DNA of 5,879 bases, taken from the NCBI GenBank assembly GCA_002733385.1, contig NVVO01000013.1, forward strand, positions 40,218 to 46,096, read 5' to 3'. This stretch comes from Robiginitomaculum sp. (GTDB taxonomy: Bacteria > Pseudomonadota > Alphaproteobacteria > Caulobacterales > Maricaulaceae). This document shows, piece after piece, positions 1-5,641 of this stretch (positions are counted from its first letter, which is position 1; every line of letters starts with the position of its first letter). The notes below the pieces were generated by a model that ran no database searches, was not told the DNA's origin, and worked only from the letters and a program-made list of their open reading frames with translations. The translations under genes were made by a program, and so were the position numbers.

Positions 1-187
1 GCGTGTTATTAAGCGCATGGCCCATATGCAGATTGCCAGTAACATTAGGCGGCGGGATGACGATGGAATAATTGTCGTCCTTGGTATCCGTCGGTTTGGC
101 GGCGCGGGGTTTGAACGCACCGCTGCTTTCCCAAGCCTCGTAAATGCGCTGCTCGGCTTCGCTCGGATTAAAGCTCTTGTCCAACAT
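1..187 (-). CDS. valS: Valyl-tRNA synthetase, N-terminal part (runs off the left edge)
   Basis: Charges tRNA-Val with valine in the cytoplasm (class I aminoacyl-tRNA synthetase). Only the first 62 codons are in the window. Reading minus from the ATG at 187-185, the protein opens MLDKSFNPSEAEQRIYEAWE, the usual ValS start (a D-K-x-F/Y-x-P segment, then a helix ending in W-E-x-S-G-x-F). Residues 45-62 carry PPPNVTGNLHMGHALNNT, in which HMGH (residues 54-57) is the class I HIGH signature that binds ATP; the PPPNVTG lead-in is typical of ValS rather than IleS or LeuS. The reading frame is open to the edge. The ribosome binding site is weak (GAG about 7 nt before the ATG). The start lies only 18 bp beyond a terminator-like hairpin that ends popZ. 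Identity is near certain; only the completeness of the gene cannot be judged. Confidence 0.95.
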   Translation of the reverse strand, partial: MLDKSFNPSEAEQRIYEAWESSGAFKPRAAKPTDTKDDNYSIVIPPPNVTGNLHMGHALNNT

Positions 188-205
188 GGTATTTCTCACA
201 TAAAT

Positions 206-234
206 AAACCGCCCTCTATGATAGAGAGCGGTTT
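206..234 (-). terminator. Intrinsic terminator between popZ and valS (possibly bidirectional)
   Basis: An inverted repeat with arms 206-219 and 221-234. In minus-strand RNA the arms pair completely, with one U-G wobble (positions 227/213), and are followed by UUUAUUUAU. In plus-strand RNA the same position becomes an A/C mismatch, but the hairpin is followed by six U. It begins 38 bp after the popZ stop codon, so it most likely ends popZ transcripts. It lies 18 bp upstream of the valS ATG, leaving almost no room for a separate valS promoter. Confidence 0.75.
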
Positions 235-271
235 TTTCGTTTAACGCGCTTGCGTACACAATTCCAGATAT

Positions 272-2008
272 TTATTTCCCGGACGAAATCCGCTTGATCT
301 CTTTGGTCACGGCCCGTTGCACCATGGTTTTCAAGTTTTTATCCAGCCATTCTTGCAACATCGGTTTGAGGGCTTCTTTGACCAGTTCGCCGATATGGGG
401 GCCGTTTTCTTCGGCCAAGGATTTTTCGGCAACCGCAGTGGTCAATGTGGCAAAGGCGGTCGTGGTGACGTGTTCCGTTTGCTCGTCAATAAGAGTTTCT
501 TTTTGTAAAGCGGTGACCATAGTCGTGTCCTCCTGTTCAGGTTCGTTGATTGGGGCTGGGATTGTGGCTGGGATTGGGGCTGGGGTTGTTATTTGGCTCT
601 GTGTGTCTACTTGCTCGAGACGTTGTTCTTGGGGGTTTTCTTCCTGAATGCTTTCTACGCGGCCCGGTTTAGATGTTTCGTCTGCTTGGGCGGTAGAAAT
701 GTCGGGTTTCGTATTTTCACCGCTTGGTGCACTGGAAGCCGTAGCCGTGGCAATCAGGGTCAGTTTGGACAGCAGTTCCGCATCTGATATATCGACGACA
801 TCATCCACTGACAGGGCGGGTTCGGGTTGAACAGGCGTCTTGCTGTGACCGTACTCACTGGCCAGGCTGGCCGCTTTGGCTATGCCGGCCAATGTGTTAT
901 TGGTTTTGGCCCCGTGGTCAAAACTTTCTTCCTCAAATTGTGCTTCTGCCTCTAATAGCGTGTCTTCAAGGCTCGCGTTTTGGGGCGGGTTGTCTTCTTG
1001 CGGCAAAACATCTTCTGGTGCGATATTTTCAAAATCGTTTGGACGAACATCAATTGCAAGGTTTTCCGTGGGATCCGGAATGATCAATTCTTCTGCCAAA
1101 AATTGCTCTTCGGCGATTGCATCTAAATCTGCGGGGAATTTTTCTGCATTGTCGCGATTAGGTGCCCCGCCTTCAATTTCAATCCCGGTTTCCGCTTCTG
1201 CTTCAACTCCAACAGAAACTTCTGGCCCAGCTGGTTCATCCATAAGGTCGGCGAGCAAAGACTTAACCAAATCAATGTCCTCGTCCGGTGTTGCTTGAAC
1301 CGTATCGTCAGGACTTTCAAGTTGGCTATCGTCTAGCAAGCTGGTTTCAGGCTCCAAAATAGGGCTATCAACCGCAGTTTCAGCTGCAGCCCCAACTTCA
1401 GGGAGCAGGGAGGGGATATCCTCGAAGCCGTCCGTAACCATGACTAAATCAAGAGATGTATCAAGCTCGATTTCAGGAGCGATAGTTTCCATTTCGTCAA
1501 ATTGAATGTTTTCCAAATCCAGACTACTCGAACCAGAGCCACTAGAAATAGGAGCATCAGAATCAAGGCCAATAACTTCCAGCTCTATATCCTGGAGATC
1601 GCCAATTTCGTCGCCCTCAAGGCCGATGAAATCCAACATATCGTCGTCAGCAATATCTGGGTTTTCTGATTTTTGTGTGTCCGCTGGGTTAATTGGGTTT
1701 TGAGAACTGTCAGGCGGCTCATCAACCAGCATTTCAAGGTCGAGTATATTTTCGAAAATATCGGTCCCTTGTTGGGTAGACGGGTCAACGACCAGATCAT
1801 CAGACAGGCTATCGGTCATTATGTCGTCGGGGGTGTTGCCGACAAGCTGCTCTGCACCTTCAGCCGTTTCCGCCCCTGTTTCTGGACTGTTATTTGAGTC
1901 AGCTTCCTCCAGGGCAATGTCATCAGTTATAACCTTGCGGATAGAGGACAATATATCCTCCATGCTTGGCTCTAGGCTGTCACTGGCCAGTTTTGATGTG
2001 TCCGACAT
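272..2008 (-). CDS. popZ: PopZ (DUF2497) polar organizing protein with a giant acidic linker
   Basis: PopZ self-assembles into a pole-localised, ribosome-excluding condensate that anchors the chromosome origin through ParB and recruits cell-cycle regulators (known from Caulobacter). The 578-residue protein has both conserved ends. Residues 12-31 (LEPSMEDILSSIRKVITDD) match the N-terminal partner-binding helix. Residues about 516-530 (TTAFATLTTAVAE) and 539-576 (GELVKEALKPMLQEWLDKNL, then a KEIKRIS ending) match the C-terminal oligomerisation helices. Between them lie about 480 residues that are strongly acidic and low in complexity, against roughly 80 in the 177-residue Caulobacter protein. 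A VDDVVDISD patch (401-409) resembles a D-D-x-L-x-L-T-D patch in the Caulobacter linker. The ATG has a good GGGGA site 5 nt upstream. It follows tolC by 182 bp and precedes valS. The reading frame is intact. Family assignment rests on the two ends; the linker itself would not identify it. Confidence 0.92.
   Translation of the reverse strand: MSDTSKLASDSLEPSMEDILSSIRKVITDDIALEEADSNNSPETGAETAEGAEQLVGNTPDDIMTDSLSDDLVVDPSTQQGTDIFENILDLEMLVDEPPDSSQNPINPADTQKSENPDIADDDMLDFIGLEGDEIGDLQDIELEVIGLDSDAPISSGSGSSSLDLENIQFDEMETIAPEIELDTSLDLVMVTDGFEDIPSLLPEVGAAAETAVDSPILEPETSLLDDSQLESPDDTVQATPDEDIDLVKSLLADLMDEPAGPEVSVGVEAEAETGIEIEGGAPNRDNAEKFPADLDAIAEEQFLAEELIIPDPTENLAIDVRPNDFENIAPEDVLPQEDNPPQNASLEDTLLEAEAQFEEESFDHGAKTNNTLAGIAKAASLASEYGHSKTPVQPEPALSVDDVVDISDAELLSKLTLIATATASSAPSGENTKPDISTAQADETSKPGRVESIQEENPQEQRLEQVDTQSQITTPAPIPATIPAPINEPEQEDTTMVTALQKETLIDEQTEHVTTTAFATLTTAVAEKSLAEENGPHIGELVKEALKPMLQEWLDKNLKTMVQRAVTKEIKRISSGK
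548..583. repeat. 12-bp tandem repeat, three copies, inside popZ
   Basis: Three head-to-tail units, GATTGGGGCTGG, GATTGTGGCTGG and GATTGGGGCTGG on the plus strand. The middle copy differs at one base. Being 12 bp, the unit keeps frame and encodes a four-residue I-P-A-P type repeat (I-P-A-T in the middle copy) at about residues 476-488 of PopZ, giving a short proline-rich stretch in an otherwise acidic linker. Confidence 0.85.
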
Positions 2009-2190
2009 AATTGTCCCCGTTTCTTTCCCACAAAGAATTGAAAAGGCTTCTATTTACGTCGAGTCTATGACAAGCCCTATAGATTGTCCAGCGAGCGATA
2101 GGCACAATTCAGACACTTATCGCAAAAAAAATGTCAATAAACCATTTATAATCGAGCCGCGCCCGGTTTTTGCGGTCGCTTTGGGCCGTT
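2009..2190 (-). other. tolC-popZ intergenic region
   Basis: 182 bp between the tolC stop and popZ start. On the minus strand it holds a TTGACA hexamer (2137-2132) followed directly by eight T, but no acceptable -10 at 16-18 bp. A TTGTGC (2107-2102) with TATA-like bases near 2083-2076 is a poor second candidate. The popZ Shine-Dalgarno GGGGA is at 2018-2014. One GANTC site (GAGTC, 2061-2065) is present, which could be a CcrM methylation site, though one is expected by chance every few hundred bases. No convincing terminator for tolC was found: AAATG/CATTT around the T run is too weak. A popZ promoter probably lies here but I cannot place it. Confidence 0.4.
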
Positions 2191-3870
2191 TTACTCAGTT
2201 TTTGGCCGGGTTTTGGTGATAATAAGAATCGGTTTGGGGCTTATCACGTCGGGGTCTGTAAGCTTGGTTCCGGGGTTAATTGGGGTATTATTGCTATTAT
2301 CTCCCGTGCGGAATTCGTCGCTTTTGTTCGGAAAAATGGCATCTCGTAAATCCCGGCTATCCTGTCCGACTTTATCCAGTGCAGGGTCAATCAAACCGAT
2401 AATATTCTTTGTGAGATCAGGAATTGGACTCACCAGTTTCTCAATCGGTTCGGGCAGATAACCAGCAAATGGGGCAGCGGATACCGCCTTAAAATTCCGG
2501 CTGGGATCATAATGCTGCACGGGCAATTGCAAGGCATAGGCATCAAACCCGCCAATATTGACCAGCAATTGATAACTCGCAACATTGAGATTGCGCATCG
2601 CTTGTACAACGGAGAGCCTGGCGTCTAGCACTTCTTGCTCGGCGTTGAGAACATCCAGCGTATCGCGTGTGCCGACTTGTTGTTCCAACTGCACGCCTTC
2701 AAAGGCAATATTGGCTGCCGCCACCTGTTTTTTACTGGCCTTAAGGGAGCGCTGCGATGCGATCACTTGCGCCCATAAATTGGCCACCGCTTGGTCTACC
2801 GCCAATTCGGTTTCGCGGGTTTCAAATTTTGTCCGGGTTTTGATATGTTTGGCCGCCCGGACCCGTGAGCGGTTCATGCCGCCTTGGTAAAGAGGAATGC
2901 GGAGTTGGGCGCCGATACTGATGGATTCTGACAAAGGAAAATTAGCACTGTTTTCCCGCGCACTTTGCAAGGTGGCATTGAGGGACAATATGGGCCGTCC
3001 CGCCGCTCGAGCTACGTGAATGGCGGATTGGGCCGCATTTTCATTATAGCGGGCCGCGATCAATTGCGGGTGATTAGCCCGGCCAAGCTGTACGGCTTTT
3101 TCAAGGCTAGGCGGGATGATAAATTGCGGCGGGGCGCTTAAATTTGTCGGAATATGGCCAATATAGCGGACATAAGCTGCGCGGCTTATGGCCAGGCTTG
3201 CGTCGGCATTGGCCAGACCTATTTCCGCCGCCGCCATGCGGGCATCGGCCTGGGCGATATCCGTGCGCGTGCCTTCGCCCACATCAAAGCGTACCTTCGC
3301 GGCGCGTTTTTGTTGGGTTAAAACCCGGACATTATTGCGGCGAATACTGGCGGCTTCCTCGTCGCGCAACACATCTGAATAGGCGGTGGCGGCGGCCAGT
3401 AACAGATTTTGTTCGGCACTGCGCAGGTTTTGCCGCGCCGCCAAAATACCGGCCCGGGCTTGGGCTTTCAGACCGTTAACCCGACCGCCTTGATAGATAG
3501 GCTGGACAATTGACAATTGTCCGGCGTGGGGGGTGAGCCAATCTGTGGAATTGACCGTGGTAGGCGGGAAGGGGCCGAGGCTGAAACTGGATTGGTTTTT
3601 TGTCACATTGCGGGCAATCGTGGCATCGGCGTTAAGGGTAAGCCGTCCGGCGGCCTGAGCCTGAACATAATTTTCGTCTATTTCGCGCACCCTGGCCCGC
3701 TCTGCCATCAGACGCGGGTTTTTTTGATAGGCCGAGACCAGAGCCTCGCCAAAATTTTCGGCCAATGCTGGGCTTGCCGTTGCCAGCAAGGCAAGGGCTG
3801 AACAGCATAGAGATTTTACAAAATACGAAAACCAAGAGGACGGAACAGAAGATTGCGGCATGTCTGACAC
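2191..3870 (-). CDS. tolC: TolC-family outer membrane efflux/secretion channel protein
   Basis: Forms the trimeric outer membrane channel-tunnel used by tripartite pumps and type I secretion systems. The 559-residue product starts with a signal peptide: a hydrophobic core at about residues 20-35 ending SPALA, with likely cleavage before ENFGEALVSAYQKNP, the standard start of mature alphaproteobacterial TolC. The two outer-membrane-efflux repeats are visible: PIYQGGR (124-130) pairs with PLYQGGM (326-332), and VGEGTRTDIAQADAR (197-211) with VGTRDTLDVLNAEQEVLDAR (399-418); each is part of a strand or coiled-coil segment. The repeats end near residue 450 and a tail of about 105 residues follows, rich in P, N and D. 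The frame opens with GTG at 3870-3868, directly after the methyltransferase stop; an ATG at 3861-3859 would remove three residues and leave the signal peptide intact. Neither has a clear ribosome binding site, which suggests translational coupling. Which pump it serves cannot be told, as no inner membrane partner is nearby. Confidence 0.93.
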   Translation of the reverse strand: MSDMPQSSVPSSWFSYFVKSLCCSALALLATASPALAENFGEALVSAYQKNPRLMAERARVREIDENYVQAQAAGRLTLNADATIARNVTKNQSSFSLGPFPPTTVNSTDWLTPHAGQLSIVQPIYQGGRVNGLKAQARAGILAARQNLRSAEQNLLLAAATAYSDVLRDEEAASIRRNNVRVLTQQKRAAKVRFDVGEGTRTDIAQADARMAAAEIGLANADASLAISRAAYVRYIGHIPTNLSAPPQFIIPPSLEKAVQLGRANHPQLIAARYNENAAQSAIHVARAAGRPILSLNATLQSARENSANFPLSESISIGAQLRIPLYQGGMNRSRVRAAKHIKTRTKFETRETELAVDQAVANLWAQVIASQRSLKASKKQVAAANIAFEGVQLEQQVGTRDTLDVLNAEQEVLDARLSVVQAMRNLNVASYQLLVNIGGFDAYALQLPVQHYDPSRNFKAVSAAPFAGYLPEPIEKLVSPIPDLTKNIIGLIDPALDKVGQDSRDLRDAIFPNKSDEFRTGDNSNNTPINPGTKLTDPDVISPKPILIITKTRPKTE

Positions 3871-4524
3871 TTACAATACAAAGGTGTGTTCAGGCGTAAA
3901 GCCTGAAAGCACGGGAATATTGGCATCAAAGGCAATGCGCTCGCCAATGCTATCGTCTGATTTCAAAAATACAGTTATGCGGGCGACGGGGCCGTCGCTA
4001 ACCCCGACGACCAAGCGGCCATGATTGGCCAATTGGTCAAGCCATGTTGCGGGCACGTCCGCCACCGCACCGCCGGCAAATATCACATCATAGGGGCCGT
4101 GTTCAGGGGCGCCAGCCCGAAAATCCGCCTGCATGACGGCGACATTACTGGCCCCGACTTGATCCAGCAATGTCGTGGCCCGCTTGACGGCCGTTTCGGT
4201 TTGCTCCAGAGCCACAACCGTTTCGGCGAGGCGCGACAATACGGCCGATGAATAGCCGCGCCCACAGCCAATATCCAAAACCACATCCGTATCCGAAATG
4301 TCGGCGGCGTCCAGCATTTTGGAAAAATCCCGTGGCCGCAACATAAAACGCCCATCACCCAGATCAATATGCACATCACTATAGGCCAATGCCATTTTGG
4401 CTTTTGGCACAAAATTTTCACGTGGGACAAATTTCAAGGCCGCCTGAATGGCCTTGTCGGTGACATCATTGGTGCGGACCTGGCTGTCCAGCATGGCCTC
4501 GCGTGCAGATGCAAAATCAAACAT
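3871..4524 (-). CDS. Protein-L-isoaspartate O-methyltransferase family protein (divergent Pcm-like)
   Basis: A 217-residue SAM-dependent methyltransferase of the Pcm family, cytosolic. Visible features: the VPRENFVP segment (33-40) typical of Pcm; AYSD (47-50); SAM motif I, VVLDIGCGRGYSSAVLSRL (81-99), with the G-x-G-x-G loop; an acidic residue closing the next strand, VVALEQ (103-108); and PYDVIFAGGAV (144-154) at the post-II strand. The loop that in true Pcm reads T-x-S-Q-P-Y and helps bind the isoaspartyl substrate is replaced by GRFMLRPRDFSKML (58-71), and the usual V-T-A-A stretch is F-A-G-G-A. It may therefore not be the classical repair enzyme, so I give no symbol. The ATG is preceded by AAGGA with 8 nt spacing. 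A promoter lies about 45 bp upstream. Its stop codon abuts the tolC start, implying one transcript. Family is secure; substrate is not. Confidence 0.88.
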   Translation of the reverse strand: MFDFASAREAMLDSQVRTNDVTDKAIQAALKFVPRENFVPKAKMALAYSDVHIDLGDGRFMLRPRDFSKMLDAADISDTDVVLDIGCGRGYSSAVLSRLAETVVALEQTETAVKRATTLLDQVGASNVAVMQADFRAGAPEHGPYDVIFAGGAVADVPATWLDQLANHGRLVVGVSDGPVARITVFLKSDDSIGERIAFDANIPVLSGFTPEHTFVL

Positions 4525-4566
4525 TTAATATGTCCTTTGAGTGCGGAAGTGAGATATTATGACGGC

Positions 4567-4595
4567 AATATAGAACCGCCTCGCCGACAAAGCAA
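4567..4595 (-). promoter_or_regulatory. Sigma-70-type promoter for the methyltransferase-tolC unit
   Basis: On the minus strand: -35 TTGCTT (4595-4590), 17-bp spacer, -10 TATATT (4572-4567). The expected start is about 7 nt further on, near 4560, giving a leader of about 35 nt that contains the AAGGA site at 4537-4533. The hexamers are good and the spacing optimal, but it was found by eye only. Confidence 0.55.
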
Positions 4596-4635
4596 TAACG
4601 CAAAACTGAACAGGGGGCATAAATATTTGCAAATT

Positions 4636-4653
4636 GGGGGTGAGGGTAGGGGA
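4636..4653 (+). repeat. G-rich tract between vapC and the methyltransferase promoter
   Basis: Runs of five, three and four G (GGGGGTGAGGGTAGGGG) on the plus strand within the 133-bp gap, unlike the surrounding AT-rich sequence. The complement reads CCCCTACCCTCACCCCC in transcripts coming out of vapC. Only three G tracts of three or more are present, so a three-layer G-quadruplex is not possible here alone; a two-layer form is. It could also be a remnant of a dispersed intergenic repeat. Confidence 0.4.
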
Positions 4654-4657
4654 GTCT

Positions 4658-5104
4658 CTAAAATTTATTTTCCTGAAATTCCTTCACCCACGGATTAAAA
4701 ACATCAACGCTGTCATAGTTAAAATCTTTGACATTGTGCGTAACAATCGTGAGCCTATGGTGAATAGCTGTGGCGGCGATTAAGCTATCTATGGCAGGCA
4801 AGCTTCTACCCGCTCTTGCAAGCAGGCGGCCCCATTCATCTGCCACGCCCGCATCAATCGGTAATATCCTATCTTCAAACCAAAGCGGCAGTTCGTGTTC
4901 AAGCCAGTTTAAGATTCTATCCTTACGCCGTTTATTGGTTTGGGCATTTGGCAGGGCTTCCACGCCTTTTCTAATCTCGCCCAATGTCAGGACACTTAGA
5001 TAAAGCCCTTGTTGCGACGTGGCCTCAAACCAGCCAACCACATTTGCATCCGGTTTTTTGCGGCGTAGTTCTGAAAGCGCGCAGGTATCAATCAGATAAC
5101 TCAA
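4658..5104 (-). CDS. VapC/FitB-type PIN-domain ribonuclease toxin
   Basis: Toxin half of a type II toxin-antitoxin pair; family members are Mg-dependent RNases that cleave tRNA, rRNA or mRNA once free of antitoxin. The 148-residue product is a complete PIN domain: MSYLIDTCALSE (1-12) carries the first catalytic Asp (D6); LYLSVLTLGEIRKGVEALP (34-52) the conserved Glu (E43); LPAIDSLIAATA (102-113) the second Asp (D106); and VTHNVKDF (121-128) the last acidic residue (D127). The SVLTLGEIRKG and short linker pattern is closest to the FitB branch. The start codon is TTG at 5104-5102: no ATG or GTG would keep the N-terminal strand before D6, and the frame has no internal Met. TTG overlaps the antitoxin TGA as TTGA, so translation is probably coupled and kept lower than antitoxin. 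All catalytic residues are present, so it should be active. The target RNA is unknown. Confidence 0.92.
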   Translation of the reverse strand: MSYLIDTCALSELRRKKPDANVVGWFEATSQQGLYLSVLTLGEIRKGVEALPNAQTNKRRKDRILNWLEHELPLWFEDRILPIDAGVADEWGRLLARAGRSLPAIDSLIAATAIHHRLTIVTHNVKDFNYDSVDVFNPWVKEFQENKF

Positions 5105-5349
5105 AGCTCAATATCTCTGGTCGGTGATTTATCGCGCTCAAGGTCAAGCTCCACGCCTTTGAGCGGCGAGGCTTGCAAAAAAGCCGCAAGGGACGGCTTC
5201 TTGGCTTTGAGTTTCTCATAGGCTTTTAGGGACAATACGACCGCAGCAGGTTCACCGCGCAAGGTAATCTCCTGCGGCCCCTCCGCACAAGCCCGCTTCA
5301 CCAACTCGCTCAACCGCGCCTTAGCTTCCTGTAATTGCCACGTTTCCAT
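5101..5349 (-). CDS. Phd/YefM-family antitoxin (VapB-like)
   Basis: An 82-residue antitoxin expected to bind and inhibit the adjacent PIN toxin and to repress its own promoter. Residues 1-48 are the Phd/YefM DNA-binding and dimerisation domain: METWQLQEAKARLSELVKRA, then EGPQEITLRGEPAAVVLSLKAYEKL. The tail (about 52-82), SLAAFLQASPLKGVELDLER followed by DKSPTRDIEL, is the conserved toxin-binding segment of antitoxins paired with FitB-type toxins. The ATG at 5349-5347 has GGAG 5 nt upstream, much better than the toxin start. It comes first in the operon, as usual, and overlaps the toxin by 4 bp. A promoter and palindrome lie directly upstream. The family is sure; the DNA target is inferred. 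Confidence 0.93.
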   Translation of the reverse strand: METWQLQEAKARLSELVKRACAEGPQEITLRGEPAAVVLSLKAYEKLKAKKPSLAAFLQASPLKGVELDLERDKSPTRDIEL

Positions 5350-5359
5350 AAATACTCCA

Positions 5360-5376
5360 AACTAGTCAGACTGGTT
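5360..5376. promoter_or_regulatory. Probable antitoxin operator (imperfect palindrome)
   Basis: AACTAGTC-A-GACTGGTT: two 8-bp arms around one base, with seven of eight pairs matching. It touches or overlaps the -10 element on its right side and covers the expected transcription start, 11 bp upstream of the antitoxin start codon. This is the place where Phd/YefM antitoxins and their toxin complexes commonly repress. Confidence 0.5.
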
Positions 5377-5403
5377 ATATAGGGGTTTGTGGGGGAAAGT
5401 CAA
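5374..5403 (-). promoter_or_regulatory. Promoter of the toxin-antitoxin operon
   Basis: On the minus strand: -35 TTGACT (5403-5398) and the -10 region TATATAAC (5381-5374), readable as TATATA with a 16-bp spacer or TATAAC with an 18-bp spacer. The transcript would begin near 5367, about 20 nt before the antitoxin ATG, with GGAG in between. The -35 is a five-of-six match to consensus. Confidence 0.6.
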
Positions 5404-5606
5404 TGGTGCAAAGGTATCGATAAAGAGTTTTTTCAGATTTGTAGATTATTGGGTGAGCTAACTTAACTATGATAAAGTTGTTTTCGGCTCGTATATCCTA
5501 CAAAGGAGACTTTAGAAATTTTGAAAACTTCCACTCGTAATACATGGTTGCATTTATGGTGCCCTAAGTTTGGATGAAAACACATGTCACTGAGTGTGAC
5601 AAATTG
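5404..5606. other. Gene-free AT-rich stretch between divergent promoters
   Basis: About 200 bp between the toxin-antitoxin promoter (minus) and the promoter at 5607 (plus). It has no ORF with coding character. The longest reading worth noting is 23 codons from the ATG at 5469 to the TAA at 5538-5540 (plus), with no ribosome binding site. The stretch is AT-rich, with short A and T tracts, compatible with an upstream activating region for the plus-strand promoter. I see nothing else apart from the inverted repeat at 5585-5601. Confidence 0.4.
5585..5601. promoter_or_regulatory. Perfect inverted repeat just upstream of the plus-strand -35
   Basis: TGTCAC-TGAGT-GTGACA: 6-bp perfect arms with a 5-bp centre, ending 5 bp before the -35 TTGACA. 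The position fits a regulator binding site. The right half GTGACA is echoed by the -35 element itself, giving TGACA twice, 11 bp apart (5597-5601 and 5608-5612). No regulator can be named. Confidence 0.4.
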
Positions 5607-5635
5607 TTGACAGTGTATTGCGAATCACTTATAGC
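5607..5635 (+). promoter_or_regulatory. Strong plus-strand promoter, stable-RNA type
   Basis: -35 TTGACA (5607-5612, perfect consensus), 17-bp spacer, -10 TATAGC (5630-5635), with expected start near 5642. It is the best promoter in the window and points into a stretch with no convincing gene. Strong consensus-like promoters of this form are typical of rRNA and tRNA operons in Alphaproteobacteria. What it drives lies mostly outside the window. Confidence 0.6.
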
Positions 5636-5641
5636 TGAAGA

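Noticed and set aside
17..244. Plus-strand 75-codon ORF at the left edge
   Set aside because: It runs antisense to the recognisable valS N-terminus and through the terminator hairpin.
294..1298. Several plus-strand ORFs of 60-140 codons opposite popZ
   Set aside because: They are antisense shadows of a low-complexity acidic gene (serine, alanine and cysteine-rich translations), lack ribosome binding sites and match no family I know, whereas the minus frame carries both PopZ ends.
2132..2137. TTGACA on the minus strand as the popZ -35
   Set aside because: No acceptable -10 hexamer lies 16-18 bp downstream; at 17 bp the sequence is GTCTGA.
5469..5540. 23-codon plus-strand reading frame beginning MIKLFSARISYKGDF
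   Set aside because: It looks vaguely protein-like and could be a gene remnant, but it is too short, lacks a ribosome binding site and is not recognised.
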